Source of the DNA: Artocarpus heterophyllus
Taxonomy: Eukaryota > Streptophyta > Magnoliopsida > Rosales > Moraceae
Length of the DNA stretch: 64,000 nt
NCBI GenBank assembly: GCA_025403435.1
Contig: CM046347.1
Coordinates: 22,828,597 to 22,892,596, forward strand
Reading direction: 5' to 3'
The notes under the pieces are model-generated. The model searched no databases, had not been told where the DNA came from, and saw nothing but the letters and a program-made list of their open reading frames with translations. The translations under genes were made by a program, and so were the position numbers. Positions 8,396-20,300 of this stretch are shown in pieces; the first letter of the stretch is position 1, and every line of letters starts with the position of its first letter.

Positions 8396-11300
8396 ATGGC
8401 GATCGTGACCGGAGATCGGTACCTGGAGAAGCTGGTGAGGTTCGTGGAGGAGCACGCCGGCCCTCTGATTGACGGAACCCTAGTTCTGAAGCTCAACCCG
8501 GTGGGGCTCCACTACGTGCAGTCGCGGCTCGAGGCGCTCAGCGAGCTCGAAAGCCTCCTTGCCGGCGCTCCCATCGATTACCTCCGCGCCTATGTTTCCG
8601 ACCTCGGCGACCACCGCGCGCTCGAGCAGCTCCGCCGGATTCTCCGCCTCCTCACCTCCCTCAAGGTCGTTTCGGTCTTGGCGCAGCCGGCGAGAGATCC
8701 CACGCCTCTCTCGTTGTTGCCGTTTGGGAGGCTTAGGGTTTTGGAGCTCAGAGGTTGCGATTTGTCCACCTCAGCCGCGAAGGGATTGCTCGAATTGAGA
8801 CACACGCTGGAGAGGATCGTTTGCCACAATTCTACTGTGAGTTCTTTGGTTTTTTTGCGTTCTGTTTCTGCTTTTCACTGTCTGTTTGGTGGCTGAGAAA
8901 TAGGAGAAAAAAGACGAGAAAATTTGATTTTCGAAGGAGTCGTTATGTTTTACTGGCTACGTGAATGAAAAATATTGGGCTCATGCCATAGGAAATCTGA
9001 GGTTTCAACTTTAGGCATTTATTGTGCGGGACTTTATTGTTTATTTACTTTCTCTAGTCTCTGCACCATTAAGTTCGTTTTTTCATAGTCTGTTTCGTTG
9101 CTGAGAAAATGGGGGAAAAGAAAGAAGGTAGAGTATGGAATGCGTTACGTTTCACTTGATATTGGTTTTTGTTTCTCGAAGGAAATTATATTGCACTTCT
9201 AGAAAGCCCCATTTAGTTACGATTTTATTTATGTGTCAACTTTGGACTTTGCTTTCTTTGTTATTATGTGCGAAAACTGGAATTTGAATGTTGATAATGA
9301 ATTTATTGCTTTTTTTATCTTATGTGAAGTTTCTTTTTAGGCTTGCAATTAAGTTTTTGTGTTGTGATTTCTTGGTACGTTAGGATGCTCTACGGCACGT
9401 CTTTGCTAGTAGGATTGCCGAAATAAAGGACTCTCCGCAATGGAATCGGCTGTCATTTGTTTCATGCGCATGCAATGGCATGTTGCTCATGGATGAGTCT
9501 TTGCAACTTCTACCTGTTGTTGAAACGCTTGACCTTAGCCGTAACAAGTTCACGAAGGTTGATAATCTTCGCAAGTGTGCTAAATTGAAACACCTTGATC
9601 TTGGCTTCAATCACCTTAGAACAATTTCATCAATTAGCGAGGTATGGAATTTTTAGTTATTTGACATATTTCTACTGCTTAGTTGCTTTAGTTTTATACC
9701 TTTTTTCCTGTTCGTTAAATATTAGCATTATTGCTTCCTTCAAAGCTTCTTGTTTTTGGTACTTCTAAGTTCTCATCTGGTATTACCTTTTGGGAATCCT
9801 CGTCTTTAGGTTTCCTGGCCCTTTTGCTTGAGAATTTGTTCAGAAGATGTTGCTCAACGAGCCAGATTTATGAATTAGGTTTAGAAGTGGGGAAGGGGAA
9901 AAAATATATTAATCATTTTTGCAACAAAACCAAATAAGCTTCAATTGAACTCTATGTTGGTTGCTGATAAAATGGAGCTTGCACTTGAGTAGGCTTGGCT
10001 TGCTAACCATGGAATAGATGTTAGTTTATCAATCCATCCCAAAAAGTTATGTTGTTAGGAGGTGGGCCAAGAACAATTTTTAATGTTTAACACTCCCCCT
10101 CATGTGTGGGATGAAGAATAGGCAATCGAGTGGTCATATAAATTGGAAATCCCAACACATGAATATTAAATAATAAGCCTGAAACATAGCAAAGACCCAA
10201 CACGTGATGACAACTTAAAGGGGATATAAAGAGTGCGATTACAGGGGTTTGAATTGAGGACCTCCTGCTCTATGCCATGTTAGCGTATAAATCCATCCCA
10301 AAAGCATAAACTGTTAGGAGGTGAGCTAACAATAATTTTTATGTTTTAACAATAGGAATGGGAGTTTGACTACTGTTCTATTAGACTATCTCATGAGCAA
10401 ATCCCTAACATGGTCATTTCACATGATTAAAGTATTCAGGCAACGTCCCCACCTTATACCTTATCTGCTTTTGATGTGTAACCGCTTTTTCTGATTACAT
10501 GAGCTGTAGGACTATCCATCTCAATGTTTTACTACATTTTTGGAAGAAGTTTACAGAGTGACATACAAATTATCCATCTCAAATTGACCAACATAGAATG
10601 ACATACAGTAAAATTGGCCTTATGAAAGTCCTAAAGTCTCTTCTTGTAGTTTATAGAGTTCATTTGTTCACATAATACCGAGATTGTTGGGCCTTACATG
10701 AAATTATCTATTGGATACTAGTTTAAGAACAAAATTATCTATAAGATACTAGTTTAAAGCCACTTGCTACGCACGTGAAGACACACATTAAGACTAATTG
10801 TTTAAATTTTATCTACATAAAGCTTTGATGGTCCTATTATTATTTTTTCATTTATTTAACATGGAGAAAGATACTAGTTTAAGGACAAAATTATCTATAA
10901 GATACTAGTTTAAAGCAATGTTTTAAAAGGCGTAAACGGGAACTGAGGCGATTTGTCTAATCGAGGCGAGGCGTAAGTCTCGAGGCGTAAGCCTCGAATG
11001 TAAAAAAAAAAAAAAATCATAAAATTTAATAAAATTCATAAACATGTCATAACAAATAAAAGATACACTTAGTTTATGCCATAACAAAAAAACACACACA
11101 CGAAGCAATTTAAGTCTAAAGCCCTCAAAAATTGAAGTTTCGATCATCATCCTCGTCCTCATCCTCATCTTCTTCATCATTATTATCTTCCAAATCCATA
11201 TCATCGTCATCATTCCAATCTTCTTCTTGTTCTTCCTCTTCTTCAATCACCGCCATTTTCTTCTTAGTTCCTACATCAATGTTGATAAAATTTTGGGTGA

Positions 11301-14300
11301 CCTGTGTGACCAATGAAGTAATAAGCTAATAACATAATTATGTAATTCTCTATAATTACCTATTGTTGTTAGAGTTGACTTTAATGAGGAGCCACTCTTT
11401 TTCTTTCTTTTGGATGATCTTGAACTTTCACCTGCCTCATCCCCTTCAATTGTTGCTTCATTCTCATCACCACTCATACTATTTTCATGCCCATTTCCTT
11501 CAATTTGTTCAATTAACCATTCATTATCTGATGGCGTGTCTTCAACAAGCAAAGGATCAAATTTCTCGTCACCATTGTTCCTTGACTTCAACTTGAGGAA
11601 TCTGCCTTTCAATCTCTTGTTGAACATAACATACACCAACTTGTTCATTCTACTTGTATGCAATCGATTCCTTTTCTTTGTATGCACTTGATTGAACGCA
11701 CTCCAATTACGTTCACATGCAGATGCTGAAGCAGTAAGACTTAGAACTTTGATTGCAAAGGCTTTTATTTCCGGTGTATCATCTCCAAATTGATACCACC
11801 AATGCTCTGGGTTACAACAATAACAACAAAAAAGGATGAATTAATACTAATTTAATATATCAAATTTAAGTTTTAAAATTAACAATATATGGGTCAAATC
11901 TTACCAAGAGAACGTGTTGTGTAGGACATTTGTGCTGCTTTGAAGCCAAACATTCCTTCAAATCAAAATCTTCAAGTTGAGCATCAACCTTCATATAATC
12001 CTCGCTAGGGACAAGCCTATCCATGCATTTATATAAACCCGCCTTGATCTCTTTATCTAAATGGAAGTTCGTGTCATAATGGCACTGAGGATTCAAGTAG
12101 TACCCAGCAGCATGCAAATCATGATGTAACTGACGCTCTCACTTTTCATCAATAATGTCCCAAATCTCCTTATAAGAAGCTTTTTGTCCCCCCAATTCCT
12201 TTTGCAATTTCTTCTTTTGCCTTGTCCATAGCTTCATAGATAAACCCCATTACTGGAGTCTTTTCACCATCAACCAATCTTAGAACCTTTACTAGAGGAC
12301 CTGTGGTTTTAACAGCATAGTTAACACCACGCCAAAAGTTCTCATCTCTAGAAATAATTTTCTTCACTTCTTTTCCTTCTTGTTTTTTCGCCCATGAACT
12401 TTTACTCCATTCTTCAGAAGCAAACATAGCTTCTAAAGGTTGTCTCAACTCTTTTACCCTTTGTATAGTCAAAAAAGCAGTGGCAAATCTTGTGACGGCT
12501 GGTCGAACAATTTCTTTATCACTATGCTTCCTGAACAAACTTAACACCCATGAATGGTTGTAAATAAACTTGCTTACCTTCTTTGCTTTGAGCAATGCAT
12601 TCTTGTGTTGTGGTAATTGTCCAAGCCTCTCAAGCATCAAATCAATACAATGGGCAGCACACGGAGTCCAATAAAGATTATTCCTTTTCTCCATTAACAT
12701 CCTTCCTGCAGCCTTGTATGCACTTGCATTATCTGTTATCACTTGAACAACAATATCTTCTCCCACTTCGTCAACAACTTCATCAAGCATGTTGAACAAC
12801 AACTGTGCATCTTTAACATAAGCAGAAGCATCAACAGATTTCAAAAACACAGTACCATAAAGATTATTGACAAGGAAGTTGATTATACCCCTTTGTTTGA
12901 TGTCCGACCAACCATCTGACATTATTGTTACCCCTGTTTCAGGCCATGTCTTCTTCACTTCATCAACCATCATTTGTGTGGTCTTTACTTCCTCATCCAA
13001 TAACCATGTTCGAAGCTCATACATGCTAGGAGGTTTCAACCCTCGACCATAATTTCCAACAGGGCGAAGCATATTCAGAAATGAGGGACTCCTTGCCACA
13101 TTGAATAGAATTGCATTGTCATAAAAGAATCTTGCAATGTCTAAACATACCGCGTTTCAAAGTTCTTTTGCAGAACTCGGAGAGATTGGTTGAGAATCAT
13201 TATTCTTCTCATCGTTTACTTGTGCAACAAATCGGTCTATAGGTCCACGAGTTCCCCTTGAAGAAGCACCACTACTATCACCGGGACAAGAACCTGCTGC
13301 TTCTTGAGCACTTCCAAAATAGGAACCACTAGAAATCATTTCTTCCATGTTCCTATGAGCTATTTGTTTTGCATTAGAATAACCTTTTAAATAATCAAGA
13401 CATTCCTTTTTCACTTCATCCGTCACTTTTAGACATGGTCCAACATTATGGCGTGTGCCCGCCAAATGATCCTTCAATCTTTTAACACCTCCCGTTATCC
13501 TCTTTGTACAAAACTTGCATTCTAAATAGACATAGCCTTTTTTAGCATTATGTTCAATTTCAGTACCGTATTTCCAAGCGGGATCCTTTCTCTTTGCACC
13601 ACCAACCATTATAACTGAAAAAATGATTTAAAAAATACATTAAAAGAAAAAGATATAAATATAATATTATTATTCATATTTCATATCATAAAAGAAATGC
13701 TACTGCTATATAGCACACTATTATATTTTTTTTTTGAAAAACAAAATAACTATTGGACCAAACAAAATAACTATCATAGAAATAAAAGTAACAAATCTTT
13801 TTCCAACAAAAATAGAGAAAGCATCACACACAATCGCTCTCAAAACATCACAAACATGAGAAGAAAGCATTTCACTCTCAGCTACACAACAATAATACAT
13901 GAGTCTATGAATAAAAAGTTCCACCAATAATATAAATTGAAAAACCAGGAAAAAAAACAAAGGAAAATAGAGAAAGATCAAGGCCCGGTTCAATAGGTAG
14001 CCAGCTCATTGAGAAGTAACCCAAATACTTATACTACCTTCTGTTGTATGTCAAAGAGTAACTGAATATTATCCTCTGTTACAATACTTGGGCGCTTGCC
14101 TAGATGTGGATCAGGAATCGTCGCTATTATGAGCGGAAAGAAAAGAAAAAATCAGGTAATTACTTCATAAGCTAACATGGATAGAACAGACAATGCCTGA
14201 GTGTAGAAATAATACCGTGACAAAACAAAATTCAACATCCATGTTCCGACAAAACGTGAAAAGGCCTTTATTAATAATAAAAAGAACCTTAAATTACTTG

Positions 14301-17300
14301 ATTTGCATTTTGATTAACAGTAACACATATAAAGCATGTTTCCCATCAACTTGTAAACATAATTAGTTCTTCAACCAGCCAACAGAAACATTCAAACAAC
14401 AATGCATGTGGCAAACAAGTTCTCCGCCTTCCACGAAACAACATTCATAATAGTAGTTACCTATTGTTAAACACACAGGTCATAGGAAAAGGAAATAATG
14501 GTTAAAATATAATGCTGACACCTCTTCAATCCTGTAGAAGGGAGCAAGATGATTGTCACAAAATTGTTTCTCTTTAGCTGCCCTACTTCCATGACCTACC
14601 CAAACCTGCAATGATTAATATGTCAAACCCCCACAAAGATAAATAAGTGATTAACCAAGTAACAGCATTTCACAATGTTAAATTACAAAAATCGAGCCAG
14701 TACCAAGAAGTTTCTGCAATTTTCAGTGTTACACAAACACAACTTCTATCGAAACCAAATTTCAGTATGAGACTAAACTTTCCAAACATCATATTTAGAA
14801 TTTGATTCAGTCAAAAGTAATATATGCCGTGGAGAGTTCTACACATAAGAAAGAAAGCAGAGGAAGCTTCACTGAACCACCATGTATAACAAAAAAAATC
14901 ACATAAAACCAAGAAAACTACCAAATTGACGTTTAAAAACATAATAAAATCATAGCAGAATTAACTCTATCAATACATATATTGCAGCAACCAACAGAAG
15001 TCCACTTTCCTTAATAGTGGACCAAAACTCAACAGCAACACCAAGACCAAAACTGCATGCCCAACGAACAATAATCTCATCAAAGCCACAGCCCCAAAGC
15101 CATCCTCCATACTATATGCAGTACACTACGTGTTTATCTTGAGGGAAGCTATTGAAGCGGCTCTAAATAACAGCATTTGCAGCAGTAGATAAGAGAAAAA
15201 AAAAATACAGTAGAAAATAAAAGAAAGGGAAAAAAAACCTGGGAGAGGAGGTCGTCACTCAGTCGCACGTTGCTGCTCAAATGGGAGAAGGCTTGGAAGA
15301 TGGAGGCGCTGCTGAGAGGAAGACGCAGACGCTGCTGAGAGGAAGATGCGGCTGATGAAGAAACGTTGAAGCAGAAGAGTATGCTAGGTTTTTAAAATCT
15401 CTCTCTTGCTTTTATCAGCAAAAAGCCCAACTTGACTATTGGGTTGGGTTTTTTTTTTTTTTTTTTGCCTTTAAGAGACAAAATTAGGCTGAAAAGAAGC
15501 CCAACAGACGTCCATCCATTGAGGCGCTCAATCGCCTTGAGGCGAAAACGCCTCAAGGCATGCGCCTCAAAAGAAAAAGGCTTAAGCCTCATGAAAATGA
15601 TTAAGGCTTAAGCCTTGAAAAGCATTTCTTACGCCTCGATCTGAGGCGTGCCTCGAGGCGTACGCCTCGAGCGCCTTTTTAAACAATGGTTTAAAGCCAG
15701 TTGCTACGCACGTGAAGATGCATATTAAGACTAATTGTTTAGATTTTATCTACATAAAGTTTTGATGGTCCTATTATTATTATTTTTTTTCATTTATTTA
15801 ACATGGAGAACCAATAGAATGGTAAATTTTAGAAGTTTTGGAGTGGTAAAGAGATTTGGAGTAGTAAAGAGAATATATTAGATTGTTTAGTTGAGAAAAT
15901 TAGGATTTGGAAAGGGACGACAAAATGTTGGGAAAAAAAGTCTAGCTATTTTATTTTGTTTTAATAAGACAAAACTCATAAATATTAAATAACTATTTTG
16001 CAATTAGTTATTTCTATTTTCTTATTTGTGAAATGGTAGTAGTAAAAGAAACATATTCCCCACAAACACTCCCCCCCCAACCTCTTTCTCTTTCCTTCCT
16101 TCTCTTTCTCTCCTGTTCTTCCACCAAACATTACCAAAAAAATAACCATCCCTTTTTAATTTTCATCGTTTGGGTTTTTAGCTTCTCCTTCATTCTTATT
16201 TTGAAAAAAGACAAAATTGTTATTTTAACCGTAATTGTTCCATAATCTAAAATTATAGAGACAAATTTTCCAAAACATTCCTTGTCAACAAACCTCTTAA
16301 AAATAAGAAATGTGGCAAATATAAATTATAACATTTGTCTATAACGGCATAATAATGTAAAATAAAAGGAATATTTACATTTTAGTAAAGTTAATTTATC
16401 CTTTACTCCTTTTTTCAATGAAGATTGTCTCTTACCTAAAAAAAAAAAAAAATATCCTTTACTCCTGAAAACTACACTTGGCACCCCTCACGCAAGTAAA
16501 TTTCGATAAAACGTGCAAACTATAAGGATATATTATGTCATTTAAGAATTTATACTAATAATTATTGTCTTCAATCTACAATAAACAATTTGACATGATC
16601 ATCTCTATAAAGCTATAAAGTTTTGCTGCTAAACCAAAGCAACAAAAACTAAAACACCATAACTCAATTAACAAGGAAATCAGGTTGTTTGCAACATTGA
16701 AATTTGAAATTGCAAAATATACAGGCAATCCTGCACCATGGTAAACAAATTCTTTCATCAAACAAAAATATAAAGTAGCTATGTTATCTTTCCTCAATCA
16801 TCTCCTTCAATAAGGGCAAGCCTACAATGCGATAAACAAGTGAACTTCACAAGTATGCCTTCATAGATTAAATAAGCCTGAGAGGAAAAAAAAAAAAAAA
16901 AAACCCTCCTATGCCTTTTTTGTGATACCTTGAGTTGTAATTATAACTTTAACCAAATAATTTTGACCAATAAAAGTTTCAAGACATTTGCACCCAATGG
17001 GAAAGAAATATTCTTTACTTCTACTTTGGCTGGATGAAGGACAATTTGAGCAACTATGGACGGTCAGATCTTTTGCACCGTTAAAGGACTGAAAAAATGG
17101 GTTATAAGGGCCCCGTTTATTTTTGTTCTTAGAATTTTTGGAAATGTTTGCGCATGCTTTTCGAGGCAAAAATTTTCAAACACTCTCGGCATAATTTTCA
17201 AAAAATTTTTATTTTCCAAAACAAAAACATATTCACCAATTTTGAAAGCAATACCAAACGGCCCCAAGATGATTTTAAACTCAAACTTGTTGGTTATATT

Positions 17301-20300
17301 TATTGCTTTAAAGAGATTGTTGCTATTGATTGCAACTAGGTTATTTAAGCTTATTACGTATGAAGGATAGACAAATTGAGATCCAAATTCATCATGAAAA
17401 CACTTAAACATCATGCAGTAGGTTGTTTGCAAAACTAACAAGCAAGAAACTTTGAACATAGAAATTACTAGAGAGCAAATATTTTACTTAATTTCTCGAA
17501 AATTCCCTTCTTTAGACTTTGGTCCTTTAATATGTTTATACACACACAATATAATTCATTAAGCAATCCTCTAGATCTTTGTACTTCTGCACCCAAAGCT
17601 GTTTTTACTTTTTAGAATTAGATAGCAAGGGGGACAGCCAGGTACACACGTGATGGAAACAACACCAAATGGCTAGATTATTTAAAGCTTGAAATACCAA
17701 AGAAAACAAAAACAACAACAAAAACTCTTGAACAAAAACAGATCTAGAAGAACACATTAGCACTTGAATATGCAGATAAATACACTTTGAAAGAGCTATA
17801 TCCTATTATGTGTTGAATTAAACATACTGCAAGAAGTGCCGACACATCAATAACGTGATTAAGAACATGTTAATAACATGATTAATTTGTTGAACTCATG
17901 CGTATTGCACAGATTGACACTGAAATTAACAATCAAGAGGCCAACAAAAATTTGCTTGCAATGCCTTCAGATACAAATTCAGCGATTACTTGAGCTTGTA
18001 CCAATTATTTTTGCTCTTTAAGGATTCTTTATAATGGTATATGTCTTTTGTCTTTAAATTTTTAACCACCAAACGAAGAAGAAATTTGATCATTCAATAT
18101 TTTGTTAAGAAAACAACTTACAAGCATTACTCTTCCTCAATATTATCTACATATTCAACAATATTTGGTGAAAAAACATTCTAAGGCATATATATATTTT
18201 TTGGCCATCAAAGGTAAGCAACCATGAGCAATACATGTAAAAACCATCGTGTTATGATTTCAAGCTTCCAAACAAACATGTACTGATTAGGCATTTGATA
18301 AGTTCCATTCTTCTCATAGAACAAATGACTGGGAGTAAATATGTGAAATTTTACTAATCAAGCGACGAATGAGGAGCATGTTGTTATGGCTACCTCTATA
18401 TATGTCGAGGAAATACTTTTATCCACTTTAAAACAATCCAAGACTCAACCATTTCTCAACTTTCTTATAACTGTTATGTAACATGAGATCTGCTAAAGCA
18501 ATATCACTTTTAATGCTTCACAAATATTCAATCATGTCACAAGAACAAATGGATAAAACAATGCAAAATACTATTAAATGTACCACGGGAAGAAATCATT
18601 TACTCCAAAAGAAGAGAAATTGTTGAACTATAATTTTGCTAATTAATGCACACAAAGGGGGACAAAAATGACGTAGGAACATTATGTAAAAAAGACAAAG
18701 ACCACCGCAACAATAATAGTGGTGCACAACCTGGAATTGAAATCAAAGAAAATTTTATTTTTCGTTTTTGCATAAAGTACTTAGAAAGTGAGGCTACTAT
18801 TTGGAACTTAAGAACCAAATATTAATAGACATACTCTTTAATCATACCAAACGCAGAAGAGAATTATTAAAATTTTTTCAGGTCCCTGAAAGAAGAGACA
18901 AGACCTATGACAGATGTAGGGCGGAAATGATGGTAAAAAAAAACAGAGAAGAGCATGAAAGAACGATAAAGAAAGAAGCAAGTATTCATGCTTTTTTTGA
19001 ACCAAAACGAAGCTGTTTTGGTTGAAAACAGTGAAGAAGATCGACTCTTCTATATATAGTTAAGATACGATGTGAATTCATAAGAGATCTTTATCTTTAT
19101 GAGATGCCATGTCACCCCAATATTCTTTTTTTTTTTTTAGCATCCTAAAGGAAATTCTGTGATGGAAATTGTTGAAGAGAAACTGTTTGGTAAAAATTTT
19201 GATTGTAGGGCAGTGCCTCTTTTCCTTTTGATATCAAGGAAAGTATCCCGAGTCAGTGAAAGAAATGAAGTGTGAAGTGTCAGGTTTTATGATTCCAGTC
19301 AGTTGTGAAGTGATAGGTTTTATTAAGTTGTGTGTTGTTTTTGTTGTTTTTCTTTTTTTTTTTCCTTTTAAATCTTTTTAGGAATTAGATTGGACCCATA
19401 CATCGATGTTGTTGAACTATGCAGGTCTCCTGCCATATTGTAAAACTTGTTTTGAGGAACAATGCTCTAACTACATTGCATGGGATTGAGAATTTGAAGT
19501 CACTTGAAGACCTTGATGTTTCCTACAACATTATTTCCAATTTTTCAGAGTTAGAGTTCCTTGCAGGACTTCCGTCTCTACAAAGTTTGTGGTTGGAGGG
19601 AAATCCTTTATGTTGTGCCCGATGGTATCGACCACAAGCATTAAGCTACATAAATCATTTAGAGAATGTAAGCCATTTATATTTTTGGTGTTCTGATATT
19701 ACGACCTTTGTTTCAACTGTTAAAGCTGCTTCCTTTTTTTTTTTTTTGGTATGGTTTATTAGTTCAAGCTGGATGATAAGGCAATTAGCACCAGAGAATT
19801 TTGGAAGAGGCAGCTTATAATTGCCAGTAGGCAGAAACGACCAGCCAGCTTTGGGTTTTATTCTCCAGCAATATGTGATGATACAGGAGAGGGGTCTAAC
19901 AATAGAAGACGGGTATGTTACTATTATAGATTCTAGGAGGATACCTTCTCGGCTTTCCTTCGTATTTGATTATTTAATCAACAAAAGTATTTTTTTTTTT
20001 TGTCTTTAATTTTTTTTAACCTGATTAGATTAATTTATTGTTGCTCCTTCTAGTTATAATTGTTCTTTTACATTTTTCATTATTTGGAATATTTTCTTCA
20101 TCTCATTATACCACCTTGGACAATAATAAACTCATGTTATGACTTGTATGCAGAAGAAGGTAACTCGTCTTGCTTCAATTGAGGGTGAAGGAGAAAGCAC
20201 ATTTGTATGTTCTGATCAGGATTCTGTGTCGATTGATAATGAGGTTCAAAGCAGAGAGGAAATTGCCGTGTCTGATGATGATGCTGAAATAGCTGATTTG

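Larger units (their letters stand above)
10916..15688 (-). mobile_element. hAT DNA transposon in intron 2
   Basis: 4773-bp element bounded by imperfect 17-bp terminal inverted repeats: CAATGTTTTAAAAGGCG at the left, and CATTGTTTAAAAAGGCG read inward from the right. It is flanked by a perfect 8-bp duplication GTTTAAAG (10908-10915 and 15689-15696), the hallmark of hAT transposition. Both ends carry dense AGGCG/CGCCT subterminal repeats (about 10930-11000 and 15520-15680), the usual kind of transposase-binding array in this superfamily. A damaged transposase gene runs on the minus strand, opposite to the host gene. Confidence 0.95.

Noticed and set aside
10019..10351. tRNA-derived SINE, suggested by the GGAGGTCCT- and TTCAAACCCC-like words
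   Set aside because: Equal terminal direct repeats, primer-binding site, polypurine tract and 5-bp duplication fit a TRIM better. No internal poly(A) tail is present.
11132..11329. Serine-rich open frame on the plus strand
   Set aside because: It is the antisense of the Glu/Asp-rich hAT transposase tail. The low-complexity codons explain it.
18801..19025. Lysine/glutamate-rich frame in intron 2
   Set aside because: It has no homology I recognise, no splice context and low-complexity composition.
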